Source of the DNA: Pseudoalteromonas flavipulchra NCIMB 2033 = ATCC BAA-314
GTDB taxonomy: Bacteria; Pseudomonadota; Gammaproteobacteria; Enterobacterales; Alteromonadaceae
Reading direction: 5' to 3'
Assembly: GCA_000814665.1 (NCBI GenBank)
Contig: JWIH01000019.1
Coordinates: 62,001-126,000 of the forward strand
Length of the DNA: 64,000 bases
The notes below the pieces were generated by a model. That model made no database searches, was not told the DNA's origin, and saw only the letters and a program-made list of their open reading frames with translations. This document shows, one piece after another, positions 20,916-30,123 of the stretch; within the stretch, counting starts at the first letter, position 1; every line of letters begins with the position of its first letter. The translations under genes were made by a program, and so were the position numbers.

Positions 20916-22625
20916 GTCTCCACACTCATTCAGTAATAGCACCACTTTGCTATGCAGCACATCCGGTTGCAACGGCTTATACAAATGAGCCGTTGCGCCA
21001 AGTGCGTAGACCTTATCCAAATCCTCAGCATTAGTATTTGCGGTCACGACCAAAATAGGCACGGTCGGATCGAGCACCCTCAAACGCTCAGTGGCTTCAA
21101 AGCCATCCATCACAGGCATATTTAAATCCATTAGCACGATATCAAACTTACCCACCTCATATACTTCAAGGGCACCTTCACCATGTTCGACATGCGTTAC
21201 CTGCTTGGCTATGGGCTGAAGCATTTTTTCAATCACGCGCGCATTTAGTAAATTATCTTCCACCAGTAAAATGCGAGCTGACACCTGCTCCATTGTGCGA
21301 GCCAGCGTCTGTTGATTGTCAATTTCAATCGGGACTCTCAAGGTTGCTCTTGTACCGGTTGGCTCCCTCGCAATAAAATCTAATCGTCCTCCAAGCGCTG
21401 AGATGAGTAATCGGCAGCGCTTCAGCCCTAACTGCGTGCCTTGAAAATGCTCGCTATGCACAGCTTCTCGCAACTGCTGATAGTCGAACCCAGGCCCAGT
21501 ATCTTCAACAACAAACTCTAAATATGGCGTATCTTCATCTACAACCAAATCCGCAAATACTTGAATGCTGCCACGCTCAGTAAATTTAATTGCGTTATTG
21601 ACCAATTCACTGATCAACCAACCAACACGCTTACCATCACAATAACAAGTCACATCTAACTCATTACTCAACGCCAAATTAAAAGCGAGAGATTTCTTAT
21701 GTGCGGTTAATTGAAAGGCAATACAGGCCGATTTTATTACTTCTCGCAACGCGACTTGATGACGCTCAATGACCACTTCTTGCTCGGAAAGGTTATTAAA
21801 GTCTTGAACCGAATAAAGTAATACATCCAATTGATTTGCTGCGCTTTTCACATGCTGTAATTGCTGGGTATCTTTGTTACTCAGATATTCATCTAAATAC
21901 CCCTGAATGGCCTGCAATGGCGTTCTTAGCTCGTGACTGACACGCGCTAAAAATCGTGATTTTGAGTGTAGCGCATCATCGGCAAGCTTTCTTGCTGCCT
22001 CTAATTTATCAAGTGCTTCAGCAATCTCTCGCGCCATCGGGCGAAATATAAACTTGGCTTCGATAAACAATAACAGCAGTCCAAGCAGCCAAATCAACAG
22101 CTCTATTTTCCTCACCATCTCTGTTTTACTTCGCGCGTGCTGCTCAAATAGTGAAACGGCCTCGTTAAGATTGGGGAGTATATGCTGAGATGCAGTAAAG
22201 ATTTGTTCCTCCAATTGAGGAGTTGGCTGCTGAAACTGAGACCTTGATAAAGTGACAAAAGTATTACTTTGCAAATCCAATTGCACTGGCTCTTGGTAGT
22301 AAAGCGCTGCAAGCGCCTCATTCAGATAAATAGCCTCCCTCCTCTCTGTTTTAGTTAAAAACTCATGATTACTTTCAAATTTATCAATGGCTTGACGAAG
22401 ATTCTCACTGTCTCTTTTATCCTCTTGTGCACTGAAAAGCGCGATGCGCTGGGACAACATCCGCTGCATACCCGCAATATTAATTACGTGCGCGTCTTGG
22501 CTCTGCTGATACAGTAAATACTGCATAATCCCCATCGCCATCGACAGCAATATAGCCATAGCAAGTAATGCCCCGATATAACGATTTTTAACTTTATTTA
22601 TTAACGACATATTTTTGTTTTTCAT
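20901..22625 (-). CDS. Hybrid sensor histidine kinase with PilJ-type sensor and receiver domain
   Basis: Membrane kinase of about 574 residues. Order: TM helix (about 15-35), a periplasmic PilJ/NarX-type four-helix domain with INIAGMQRMLSQRIALF, second TM helix, HisKA with phospho-acceptor in RVSHELRTPLQAI near residue 230, HATPase with N-box NAIKFTERG and G-box VEDTGPGFD, and a C-terminal receiver with acceptor Asp in VLMDLNMPVMDGF near residue 497. No response regulator or HPt gene lies next to it. The INxAGxQRMLSQR motif is shared with NarX and other type IV pilus-type sensors, but the signal is unknown. Of several starts, ATG at 22625 is preferred. Confidence 0.85.
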   Translation of the reverse strand: MKNKNMSLINKVKNRYIGALLAMAILLSMAMGIMQYLLYQQSQDAHVINIAGMQRMLSQRIALFSAQEDKRDSENLRQAIDKFESNHEFLTKTERREAIYLNEALAALYYQEPVQLDLQSNTFVTLSRSQFQQPTPQLEEQIFTASQHILPNLNEAVSLFEQHARSKTEMVRKIELLIWLLGLLLLFIEAKFIFRPMAREIAEALDKLEAARKLADDALHSKSRFLARVSHELRTPLQAIQGYLDEYLSNKDTQQLQHVKSAANQLDVLLYSVQDFNNLSEQEVVIERHQVALREVIKSACIAFQLTAHKKSLAFNLALSNELDVTCYCDGKRVGWLISELVNNAIKFTERGSIQVFADLVVDEDTPYLEFVVEDTGPGFDYQQLREAVHSEHFQGTQLGLKRCRLLISALGGRLDFIAREPTGTRATLRVPIEIDNQQTLARTMEQVSARILLVEDNLLNARVIEKMLQPIAKQVTHVEHGEGALEVYEVGKFDIVLMDLNMPVMDGFEATERLRVLDPTVPILVVTANTNAEDLDKVYALGATAHLYKPLQPDVLHSKVVLLLNECGDLVSS

Positions 22626-22768
22626 CTCATAGCATTGTCTCAGCTGCAATGTTAAGTGTAGTTAACAATCGTATTATTTACAGTCCGATGCTTGACACCT
22701 AGACGGCCAAAATGTTTCAATGCGTGTTCACCCTATTTAGATAGTTTGATGCCACGGCGTCAAATTAA

Positions 22769-22945
22769 GGGCTGGAAGAGGTGCGTTATTCAGGTAACTA
22801 AGTGAAGGAGAGCAAACTCCGTTGCAGCTTAGTGAGGGGAATATACGCCGAGAAATTGAGTTATTGTTTGCTAATACTCATTTCGGGCGACTGGGCTGAA
22901 TCCCAGCGACTGTCACCAACATATTTGGTGGAGAGCTTCTGGTCT
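22769..22945 (+). promoter_or_regulatory. Lysine riboswitch aptamer (L box)
   Basis: The conserved lysine-aptamer segments are present in order: GAGGTGCG at 22778, GCAGCTTAGTGAGGGG, ACGCCGAG, then the GGGCTG..CCCAGC hairpin and CGACTGTCACC. P1 can be drawn from 22769-22778 with 22936-22945 (10 pairs, several G-U). It lies 117 bp ahead of the dapA-like gene, so lysine should control the four-gene cassette. Confidence 0.9.
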
Positions 22946-22981
22946 TAGAAAAATAAGGCCATTGGCTGCCTTATCCTTTTT
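22941..22981 (+). terminator. Riboswitch expression platform: terminator and competing antiterminator
   Basis: Terminator stem ATAAGGC / GCCTTAT (22953-22959 with 22968-22974) is followed by CCTTTTT. The alternative hairpin GGTCTTA / TAAGGCC (22941-22947 with 22954-22960) uses the 3' strand of aptamer P1 and the 5' strand of the terminator. Lysine-bound P1 would remove the antiterminator and so stop transcription: an OFF switch. Confidence 0.8.
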
Positions 22982-23061
22982 AAGTCCATTGCTCTTCGAA
23001 TTTTAACGGTTCGAAGTTTGGACACTCTCCTAACTCCGAACATGATTTAAGTTCGGTAGAG

Positions 23062-23946
23062 ATGAAATCACAATTCAACTTATCTGACTATCCGTTGTGG
23101 ACGGCTTTAGTAACGCCTTTTGATGCTGAAAATCAGGTTGATTTTGGCGCATTAACCACGCTTGTACGCGATCAAGAGCAAGCTCGTAACGGTATCCTTT
23201 TACTAGGCAGTACCGGCGAAGGCCTTGCGCTTACCCAACAAGAACAGCAACAAATCGTTGAGTTTGTTTGCCAGCTAGCCCCAAGCGTACCACTTATGGT
23301 TGCCGTTGGCGGCAGTAATCTTGAGCAGCAAACACAATGGGTGCGCTTTTGTAATACGCAGCCCATTCATGCGCTCTTACTTGGCTCACCAATCTACGCA
23401 AAGCCCGGCAAAGTTGGTCTGGCACATTGGTTTAGTACACTACTTAATGAGAGCCACAACCCTTGCATGCTCTACAATGTACCCGGTCGCAGTGCCGTTG
23501 CTATCGCCCCTGAACTACTCGGCGAGCTAGCTTGCCACCCTAATCTGTGGGCACTAAAAGAAGCCAGTGGTGATATTGCCACCTTTGAAGCATTTCGTCA
23601 GGCAGCGCCTGATGTCGCCATCTATAGCGGCGACGATGGCTTAATGCCCTACTTTGCACAAGCAGGTGCAACGGGTCTGGTGTCTGTTGCGGCAAACGCA
23701 TGGCCACAGCAAACCGCAGAATTTGTAAGGCGCTCGTTAAGCGGCACCTCTCCTAATTTATTTACCATTTGGTCAGAAGCTGCAAATAGCTTATTTGCAG
23801 TGGCAAATCCCATACCAGTCAAAGTGTTAATGCACTTGCAAGGGAAGCTCACAAGTCCAAACTTGCGCCCGCCACTGACACATTTGGAACTCACCCATAC
23901 CGATGCGATCACTCGCGCGAACAAAACGATTTTATCTTGGAACTAA
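23062..23946 (+). CDS. dapA: DapA-like 4-hydroxy-tetrahydrodipicolinate synthase family aldolase
   Basis: Class I aldolase of 294 residues, expected to condense pyruvate with aspartate semialdehyde. The Schiff-base lysine is K166 in LWALKEASGD. Other conserved positions are S50-T51 in LGSTGEG, Y112, Y138 and R143 in LYNVPGR. It departs from typical DapA at GSPIYAKPGKVG (usually PYYNRP) and STGEG (usually TTGES), so it may be a second, diverged paralog. Gene order and riboswitch support lysine synthesis. It is first in a four-gene operon. Confidence 0.85.
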   Translation: MKSQFNLSDYPLWTALVTPFDAENQVDFGALTTLVRDQEQARNGILLLGSTGEGLALTQQEQQQIVEFVCQLAPSVPLMVAVGGSNLEQQTQWVRFCNTQPIHALLLGSPIYAKPGKVGLAHWFSTLLNESHNPCMLYNVPGRSAVAIAPELLGELACHPNLWALKEASGDIATFEAFRQAAPDVAIYSGDDGLMPYFAQAGATGLVSVAANAWPQQTAEFVRRSLSGTSPNLFTIWSEAANSLFAVANPIPVKVLMHLQGKLTSPNLRPPLTHLELTHTDAITRANKTILSWN

Positions 23947-23956
23947 GGCAGTAAAC

Positions 23957-24697
23957 ATGAGCTGGTTAACCCTACTAAACGATTTAGAAAATGGCACAGT
24001 ACGTGCTGCAACACAGGATGAGCAAGGCCATTGGCATGCTAACGTAGAAGTAAAACAAGGGATCCTTGAAGCATTTAGAAATGGCGTAAATACGGAATTC
24101 CCAGGTGGATTTGTTGATAAAGATAACTTAGCACCACGCGGATTTGCTGCCCAAGATGGCGTTCGTATGGTTCCTGGCGGAAGCAGTGTAAGACGTGGTG
24201 CTTACGTCGCAGCCGGCACAATCATTATGCCACCGGCTTATGTCAACATTGGTGCCTATATTGATTCAGGTACTATGGTAGATAGTCATGCGTTGGTTGG
24301 TTCTTGCGCGCAAATTGGTAAAAATGTGCACCTTAGCGCAGCAGTGCAAGTGGGAGGTGTATTAGAACCGGTTGGAGCAAGTCCTGTTGTAGTTGAGGAC
24401 GATGCCTTTATTGGTGCAGGCTGTGTATTGGTTGAAGGGGTTGTTGTTAAACGCGGTGCCGTATTAGCACCGGGTGTGCGCCTTTCAGCAAGTATTCCTG
24501 TCTATGACTGCGTGAACGAACGATTGCTTGACAAAGGTGAAGCCATCCCTGAAAACGCGATAGTGATCCCAGGCTCTCGTCCAGCCTCAAGTGAATGGGC
24601 ACGCGCGCAAGGATTAAGTATGTCATGCGCACTTATCGTAAAATACCGTGATGAACAAAGTGATGCATCACTGGCGCTGGAAGAGGTTCTACGCTAA
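23957..24697 (+). CDS. dapD: DapD-like tetrahydrodipicolinate N-succinyltransferase
   Basis: Acyltransferase of 246 residues, shorter than E. coli DapD (274). A helical N-terminus is followed by left-handed parallel beta-helix hexapeptide repeats (about 85-200; VNIGAYIDSGTMVDSHALVG, VQVGGVLEP, AFIGAGCVLVEGVVV). The VPGGSSVRRGAYVAAGTIIMPPAYVN stretch matches the DapD active region. An earlier in-frame start inside dapA exists, but ATG at 23957 begins with the family-like MSWLTLLNDLENG. Its stop overlaps the lysA-like start (TAATG). Confidence 0.87.
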   Translation: MSWLTLLNDLENGTVRAATQDEQGHWHANVEVKQGILEAFRNGVNTEFPGGFVDKDNLAPRGFAAQDGVRMVPGGSSVRRGAYVAAGTIIMPPAYVNIGAYIDSGTMVDSHALVGSCAQIGKNVHLSAAVQVGGVLEPVGASPVVVEDDAFIGAGCVLVEGVVVKRGAVLAPGVRLSASIPVYDCVNERLLDKGEAIPENAIVIPGSRPASSEWARAQGLSMSCALIVKYRDEQSDASLALEEVLR

Positions 24698-25902
24698 TGA
24701 CTTGGTTGAGCACGTCACAGCGAACTACAGCTGAGGCATTGAGCCAGCAACAAGATACGCCATTCTTTTGCTACGATTTAGATAAGCTAAGTGCGCATGT
24801 TAAGCCCTTAGTTGATCAGCAAATCGTTAAGCTTTGGTATGCCGTTAAAGCGAATCCATTATCAAAGATCATTCAAACCCTAGATAATGCAGGGTTTAAC
24901 TTTGATGTGGCATCTAGCGGCGAGCTTGATCAGGTTTTATCTCAAGGGATCGCACCTGAACGCGTGCTCAACACCGGCCCTGCCAAATCGCTAAAGCAGA
25001 TCCGCCATTTTGCCACACAAGGCGTACGTATTTTCGTGGCTGAAAGCCACAATCAAGTACGCTGGTTAAATCAAGTGGCTGAAGAGTTTGAGCTTCAATT
25101 TGAAGTTTTACTGCGGGTGCAATTACGCTTTGATAAAGCAGAGCACAATCCACTTGGTGGCAATACACTGACTCCTTTTGGTCTTGGCGCTGAGCAGTGG
25201 CAAGCCCTAACTTTAAGTGACTACACCCACCTAGACTTTGTCGGACTGCATATTTTCCAGTGGGGCAATATGCTCTGTAGCGATACACTCGCTGAACTTT
25301 GGCAGGCCATGGTTGCACCTTTAGTTCAGCTCGCTGCTGATTTAGGTATTACTCTAAAAGTTCTCGACTTAGGTGGTGGTCTTGGCATTCCCTATGATAG
25401 GCAAAGCCCTTCTCTTGATTGGCAGAAATTATTAGACGCGCTCGCATTAATAAAATCCGCCACGCAAGTGCAAGAGTTATGGATGGAATTAGGCCGCTAT
25501 GCGGTTGGCGAATGTGGTTTTTATCTCAACCCTGTGGTGGAACAAAAACAAAACTATGGTGAACAACAACTGATCGTCGCAGGCGGTGTCAATCACCTGC
25601 TGCGTCCAGCCGTTACCGGACAAGCTTTCCCCGTTGAATTGTTACGCCAGTCTCAAGCTGAGACCACAGACTTTCATATTCATGGCCCACTTTGCACAGC
25701 ATTGGATAAGTTAGGCACCCTAGCCTTACCAAGCGACAGTGCCGATGGCGATTGGCTTGTTTTCAGTCAGTGTGGCGCCTACGGCTACACCGAAAGTATG
25801 CCGTTCTTTTTATGTCATGAGCTCCCAGCTGAGTACATCATCTCAGCTGGAGAAATCAGCTGTGTCCGTGAAGCTGAGCCCGCTTCAAGTTATTTGAGGT
25901 AA
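24697..25902 (+). CDS. LysA-like PLP-dependent decarboxylase (fold type III)
   Basis: Fold type III PLP enzyme of 401 residues placed as the meso-diaminopimelate decarboxylase of the cassette. The PLP lysine is K51 in YAVKANP, with the VLDLGGGLGIPY phosphate loop. The C-terminal motif is GPLCTALD (Cys333), while canonical LysA has Cys followed by Glu (GPxCES); GPLCTxLD is the form I associate with relatives such as those in secondary metabolism or exosortase clusters. Substrate is therefore uncertain even though context suggests lysine. It is translationally coupled to dapD. Confidence 0.75.
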   Translation: MTWLSTSQRTTAEALSQQQDTPFFCYDLDKLSAHVKPLVDQQIVKLWYAVKANPLSKIIQTLDNAGFNFDVASSGELDQVLSQGIAPERVLNTGPAKSLKQIRHFATQGVRIFVAESHNQVRWLNQVAEEFELQFEVLLRVQLRFDKAEHNPLGGNTLTPFGLGAEQWQALTLSDYTHLDFVGLHIFQWGNMLCSDTLAELWQAMVAPLVQLAADLGITLKVLDLGGGLGIPYDRQSPSLDWQKLLDALALIKSATQVQELWMELGRYAVGECGFYLNPVVEQKQNYGEQQLIVAGGVNHLLRPAVTGQAFPVELLRQSQAETTDFHIHGPLCTALDKLGTLALPSDSADGDWLVFSQCGAYGYTESMPFFLCHELPAEYIISAGEISCVREAEPASSYLR

Positions 25903-25904
25903 AC

Positions 25905-27017
25905 ATGAATACCATTACACAACAACATATTCAGGTTGGTGAAATTGCCAACGGCTTGCCTTTGACTATTCCAGTCTATCGCATCAAAGGCGATGGCAGT
26001 GGGCCTAAGGTGTATATTCAAGCGAATATGCATGGCGCCGAAGTGCAAGGTAATGCAGTGATTTATCAACTGCTGGAGCAGTTGAAGCAATTGTCATTAA
26101 AAGCGGACATCACCTTAGTGCCTTACGCAAACCCGATTGGTTGTAATCAGAAATCTGGTGAGTTTACCTTAGGTCGTTTCGATCCAATTACGGGCACGAA
26201 TTGGAATCGGATGTACATCAACCATTCCGGGCTGGTTACCGAGTTTGTGGAGCAAAATCCGACGCTTTCAATTACAGAAATCACTCAGCAATTTCGCCAA
26301 CGATTAGTTGAGCACACCCAAGCGCTACTTGATGGGCCCTTAGATAGGTTGACAACGGGTAAGCGCATCGCCTTGAATTTACAACGTCTAGCTCATGAAG
26401 CTGACATTGTTTTAGACCTTCACACGGGGCCAATTTCAGCAAAACACCTGTATTGTCCTGAGTATGCAAAAGACAGCGCTCGATATTTTGATATTCCGCA
26501 TGTGTTACTTATTCCAAGTGACTTTGGTGGAGCAATGGATGAAGCAAGTTTTTGTCCATGGTGGAACTTGCAGCAAGCCTATCAAGCTATAGACCGAGAG
26601 ATCCCAGTATTAACAGAAGCGTTTACGGTTGAACTTGGCTCTCAAGAAAAAATTGATTTAGCGGAAGCATTGGATGACGCTAATAGCATTTTGAGCTACC
26701 TGAACCATAAACAGGCCTTTCAAGATGCGCACTTTATGCCACAAAACATCACCCGTTACGTCTGTCGACTAGAGAATTATCGCACCTTTTATGCACCAAT
26801 GAGTGGCATGGTGGAATATACGGCAAAGCTTGGAGAGCATATCAAGGCAGGTCAAACCATCGCCAAAATTCTCAGAATGGAGCGCTATTTATCAGAAACG
26901 TCCTTAAATGAGATCAAGTTGGACGAAGATGCCATCGCCATTTTGCACTTTGCCTCTGCTAGTGTGAATCAAGGCACTGAGCTTTATAATTTCTTTACTC
27001 AAGTTGAAACACTTTAA
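25905..27017 (+). CDS. M14/AstE-AspA-family zinc amidohydrolase
   Basis: Zinc-dependent deacylase of 370 residues in the succinylglutamate desuccinylase/aspartoacylase family (COG3608-like). Zn ligands are visible as H43 and E46 in NMHGAEVQGN and H173 in DLHTGP; E243 in FTVELGSQE is the probable catalytic base. The C-terminal part (MSGMVEYTAKLGEHIKAGQTIAKI) is a lipoyl-like beta barrel common in this group. Last in the riboswitch operon, 2 bp after the lysA-like gene. I infer that it could remove succinate from N-succinyl-diaminopimelate in place of DapE; this is not shown. Confidence 0.8.
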   Translation: MNTITQQHIQVGEIANGLPLTIPVYRIKGDGSGPKVYIQANMHGAEVQGNAVIYQLLEQLKQLSLKADITLVPYANPIGCNQKSGEFTLGRFDPITGTNWNRMYINHSGLVTEFVEQNPTLSITEITQQFRQRLVEHTQALLDGPLDRLTTGKRIALNLQRLAHEADIVLDLHTGPISAKHLYCPEYAKDSARYFDIPHVLLIPSDFGGAMDEASFCPWWNLQQAYQAIDREIPVLTEAFTVELGSQEKIDLAEALDDANSILSYLNHKQAFQDAHFMPQNITRYVCRLENYRTFYAPMSGMVEYTAKLGEHIKAGQTIAKILRMERYLSETSLNEIKLDEDAIAILHFASASVNQGTELYNFFTQVETL

Positions 27018-27093
27018 CTCGAGTACTTTTATTGCGTGAGAGTAAGTCAAAGCAAATAAGCTCTGCTTGTTTAGCTTAACGCTTACTAAGGTA

Positions 27094-27119
27094 TGGCGGC
27101 GATAGCCGCCACCTTTTTC
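27094..27119 (+). terminator. Terminator of the lysine cassette
   Basis: Stem GGCGGC / GCCGCC with loop GATA, followed by ACCTTTTT. Confidence 0.85.
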
Positions 27120-27230
27120 TTATTCGACCGTATTTCGCTTTCTGACATTTTTGACTTTCGAGATTCATTTCCCTTTCATTATCATTGATTAATAATGTAA
27201 TCAATTGTACTTACTCTCGGCGCACACAGG

Positions 27231-28253
27231 ATGAAACTTACATACTTATCAATACCGGCTTTAGCCTTGCTTACCTTGCCACTTTACGCTCAAGAAGCCC
27301 AACAGGACGATGAAATAGATTTAGTCAAACAGTGCGTGCTAAACGCGGTATTAACTGGAGAAAAAGATAAAACCATAGAACAGGTCCGTACCGAATGTGC
27401 CGAGGCTGATGCAGATAAAACCTTAAGCCAATTAGATAAACGCATGGCGCGCGAACGTGTAACTGAAAAGAACCGTAATGTATTAACACCACATAAGCGT
27501 AACTATATTTTGCCAGTTTCTTATATGACCAACGTCAACAGTAGACCATTCGACGGTCTAAAAGCCATTGACGATGAAGACGGCGAGCCAATCGACAACT
27601 TTGAAGCCAAATACCAAATCTCGTTAAAAGCGCCTATTTATAAAAACTTTTCGGATAAAGATCAGGCAATCTATTTTGCTTTTACGCTGCAATCGTATTG
27701 GCAGCTGTATAACAAAGATGTGTCTTCGCCATTTCGTGAAACCAACTATGAACCAGAAATCTTTTGGATTAACTTTTTAGATGATGAAAACGTGCTGTGG
27801 GGCGATGAGATGGCCTTTGTACTTGGGATTTCCCACCAATCTAACGGTCGCAGTCAACCAAACTCCCGCTCTTGGAATCGTATCTATGCGAATTTTATCT
27901 GGGAAAACCGAGGCTTTGTATTCAGCTTTAAACCTTGGTATCGCTTACCCGAAGACGACAAAGAAGATGCCTTGGATCCACGCGGAGACGACAATCCAAA
28001 CATCGATGAGTACTTAGGTCACTTCGAGTTTAGTGGGGTATATCGCCACGAGGAGCATGAGTTTGGCTTTATGTGGCGCAATAACTTAAACAGTGATAAT
28101 CGCGGTGCAATTCAGCTAGACTGGTCATTCCCGATTTGGGGCAGGCTGCGCGGCTACGCACAATACTTTAATGGTTACGGCGAAAGCTTAATAGACTACA
28201 ACACACATACCCAAAGGCTTGGTATTGGCGTGTTGCTCACTGATATTCTTTAA
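27231..28253 (+). CDS. pldA: Outer membrane phospholipase A
   Basis: OMPLA, a calcium-dependent outer membrane beta barrel that degrades misplaced phospholipids in the outer leaflet. It has 340 residues with signal peptide ending YAQ. The catalytic triad is H202, S204 and N216 in SHQSNGRSQPNSRSWNR. An N-terminal extension of about 60 residues before the barrel (acidic, with two Cys) is longer than in E. coli. A single gene with a terminator downstream. Confidence 0.95.
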   Translation: MKLTYLSIPALALLTLPLYAQEAQQDDEIDLVKQCVLNAVLTGEKDKTIEQVRTECAEADADKTLSQLDKRMARERVTEKNRNVLTPHKRNYILPVSYMTNVNSRPFDGLKAIDDEDGEPIDNFEAKYQISLKAPIYKNFSDKDQAIYFAFTLQSYWQLYNKDVSSPFRETNYEPEIFWINFLDDENVLWGDEMAFVLGISHQSNGRSQPNSRSWNRIYANFIWENRGFVFSFKPWYRLPEDDKEDALDPRGDDNPNIDEYLGHFEFSGVYRHEEHEFGFMWRNNLNSDNRGAIQLDWSFPIWGRLRGYAQYFNGYGESLIDYNTHTQRLGIGVLLTDIL

Positions 28254-28267
28254 GGGCATTCGAATAC

Positions 28268-28298
28268 AAAAAAAAGCTCTGAACACTCAGAGCTTTTT
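28268..28298. terminator. Bidirectional terminator between pldA and the GNAT-thioesterase gene
   Basis: Stem AGCTCTGA / TCAGAGCT with loop ACAC, flanked by an A-run on the left and a T-run on the right, so it works for both convergent genes. Confidence 0.9.
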
Positions 28299-28327
28299 CG
28301 TTTGGAAAGCTGAGAATAATTCTCTAC

Positions 28328-29227
28328 TTATTGCGGTTTAACCACCACAAACTGTCCCTCAAATTTAGCAACTAGCATGTCGCCATCATAGACATTCACT
28401 GGCACCACATATTTTGCTTTGCCAGCCGTCTCTAGCGCTTGCAATTCACCTTCACAGTCCGCAATGGTAACCGTTGCCGCTGGTGCCGTGGTTAAAGGTT
28501 TTAGATATTTAATATTGGCGTCAGCCAACACAATATCTCCCTCTAACCCAAGCTCTTTAAGTGCTAAATAAGTCGCCCCCCAGCCCGTTAGCGTCGCCAT
28601 GCTATATATAGAGCCTGCAAACATCGAGTTGTGTAAGTTGAGGTTCGCTTTTAAGTCAGCCTTAGTGGAAAACTGCCAATCTGTATAGCTTTCTACTTTA
28701 ATCCCCATCGCATCACTGATTGGAATAGACTCTCGCCAAGTATTTTGTAATACATGGGTCCAATCTGGCTGCCTGAACCAGCCCGGCTCCGTAGGACGTT
28801 GTTTTACCATCTTCCAGTGCTGCACATCGCCATAGGCTAAGTGTGCTTTTTCAACCACTTCATAACCATGGCGTTCGTAAAATGATAACGCGCGCTCACG
28901 AGCATACAAAACCAACTCTTCTGCTTTTTGCGTCCAAGCAATAATCTCAAGCTCATGTAGCAAACGGCTACCTAAGTGATGACCTCGATGCCCTTCTGCA
29001 ACGGCCATATAGCGTACTTGTGCTTGCTTATGATTGTTAAAATGGAGCCTAGCTACGCCTAGCACTTCACCATCATTATTTTTAATGTAGCGATGTTCAG
29101 CTTCTTGTTCTAAATCATCCTGTTCGCTGCCACGAGGTTGATCCCATGGCGCTCTTAACACCTGCCAGCGTAACTGGTAATAGGCTTGCCAATCTTCGCT
29201 GCTTTGTGGTGAAGTTACCTCAAACAT
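28328..29227 (-). CDS. Two-domain GNAT acetyltransferase and YiiD-type hotdog thioesterase
   Basis: A 299-residue fusion. The N-terminal half (about 1-145) is a GNAT domain with the acetyl-CoA loop VAEGHRGHHLGSRLL. The C-terminal half (about 150-299) is a hotdog fold of the YiiD C-terminal type (NLHNSMFAGSIYSMATLTGWGATYLALKE). E. coli YiiD/FabY has the same arrangement and is linked to starting fatty acid synthesis. ATG at 29227 is preferred, with CAGGAG upstream. A single gene. Confidence 0.85.
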   Translation of the reverse strand: MFEVTSPQSSEDWQAYYQLRWQVLRAPWDQPRGSEQDDLEQEAEHRYIKNNDGEVLGVARLHFNNHKQAQVRYMAVAEGHRGHHLGSRLLHELEIIAWTQKAEELVLYARERALSFYERHGYEVVEKAHLAYGDVQHWKMVKQRPTEPGWFRQPDWTHVLQNTWRESIPISDAMGIKVESYTDWQFSTKADLKANLNLHNSMFAGSIYSMATLTGWGATYLALKELGLEGDIVLADANIKYLKPLTTAPAATVTIADCEGELQALETAGKAKYVVPVNVYDGDMLVAKFEGQFVVVKPQ

Positions 29228-29400
29228 CACTGACTCCTGTTTTGTTATTAGCCTGTTAAATGACTTTGAATCTAGTACGGATACACCCTACAAGATAAGC
29301 TCAGTGTAGGGAATAAAATGCGCCAAAACACTTATCCTTTAGTGTAAAAACTGGTGGACAAGCTGGCATTCACAAAATCCTCGTCTATGATGATGTTATC

Positions 29401-30090
29401 ATGGGAGAATTTATTACGCATTCAGGCACTATCAGCAACGATTTTGTGGACCGGAGCCACCAACTAGGACACTTGCTATATTGGCATAAACAAGGCAGAA
29501 ATAGCATCCAAGTGCGGCAAGAGAAATCGTTGAGATGGCTTCTGATAAACAACACATTACAATCCGTTGTGGAGTTAAACCACCCGGAGCACTTGTTATT
29601 TCCTCATTTAAAAACATTCGCGAGTCGCTGGCAGCAAGTCACCCCGCCAACCAGCGTACTAGAGCTGGGTCTTGGCGCAGGTGCCATCCGTGATTACCTC
29701 AATGCCACTTATCCAAGTTGTCACATTACCACCATAGATAACAACCCAGATGTGATCCATTGTTACAAACGCTACTTTGGTGGCGACCCTTTGTGCGATG
29801 TTAATTGTGTTGATGTATTTAAAGCCTTGCAACAAGGCAAACGCTACGATTGGATTGTGCTCGATTTATTTAGCGAACTTGAGCCTCCCATCTTCTTATT
29901 TCAGCACCAGTTTTATCGTCTACTCAGAGCTGCTATTAATGATGGAGGCCGACTGTATATCAACTTTTTGACTGAGCATGAGTCGCAGCTCAAGCAACTT
30001 CAACACTTATTAATTACCAACTTTGGTAAAAAGCCCTTTATCGAAAAGGTACCGGACTACGCCAATATGATTATCGAAGTTAAACGCTAG
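29401..30090 (+). CDS. Spermidine synthase-like methyltransferase-fold protein
   Basis: Cytoplasmic protein of 229 residues with a Rossmann nucleotide-binding fold. The motif VLELGLGAGAIRDYL near residue 85 and TTIDNNPDVIHCYKRYFG resemble the spermidine synthase family, as does YDWIVLDLFSE. It lacks the N-terminal tetramerisation part of true SpeE and the diamine-binding residues cannot be confirmed, so polyamine synthesis is not claimed. It is divergent from the GNAT gene and convergent with dtd. Confidence 0.7.
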   Translation: MGEFITHSGTISNDFVDRSHQLGHLLYWHKQGRNSIQVRQEKSLRWLLINNTLQSVVELNHPEHLLFPHLKTFASRWQQVTPPTSVLELGLGAGAIRDYLNATYPSCHITTIDNNPDVIHCYKRYFGGDPLCDVNCVDVFKALQQGKRYDWIVLDLFSELEPPIFLFQHQFYRLLRAAINDGGRLYINFLTEHESQLKQLQHLLITNFGKKPFIEKVPDYANMIIEVKR

Positions 30091-30123
30091 CATTTGTTGA
30101 TCTTAGATTTTTACGTCAAAGCA

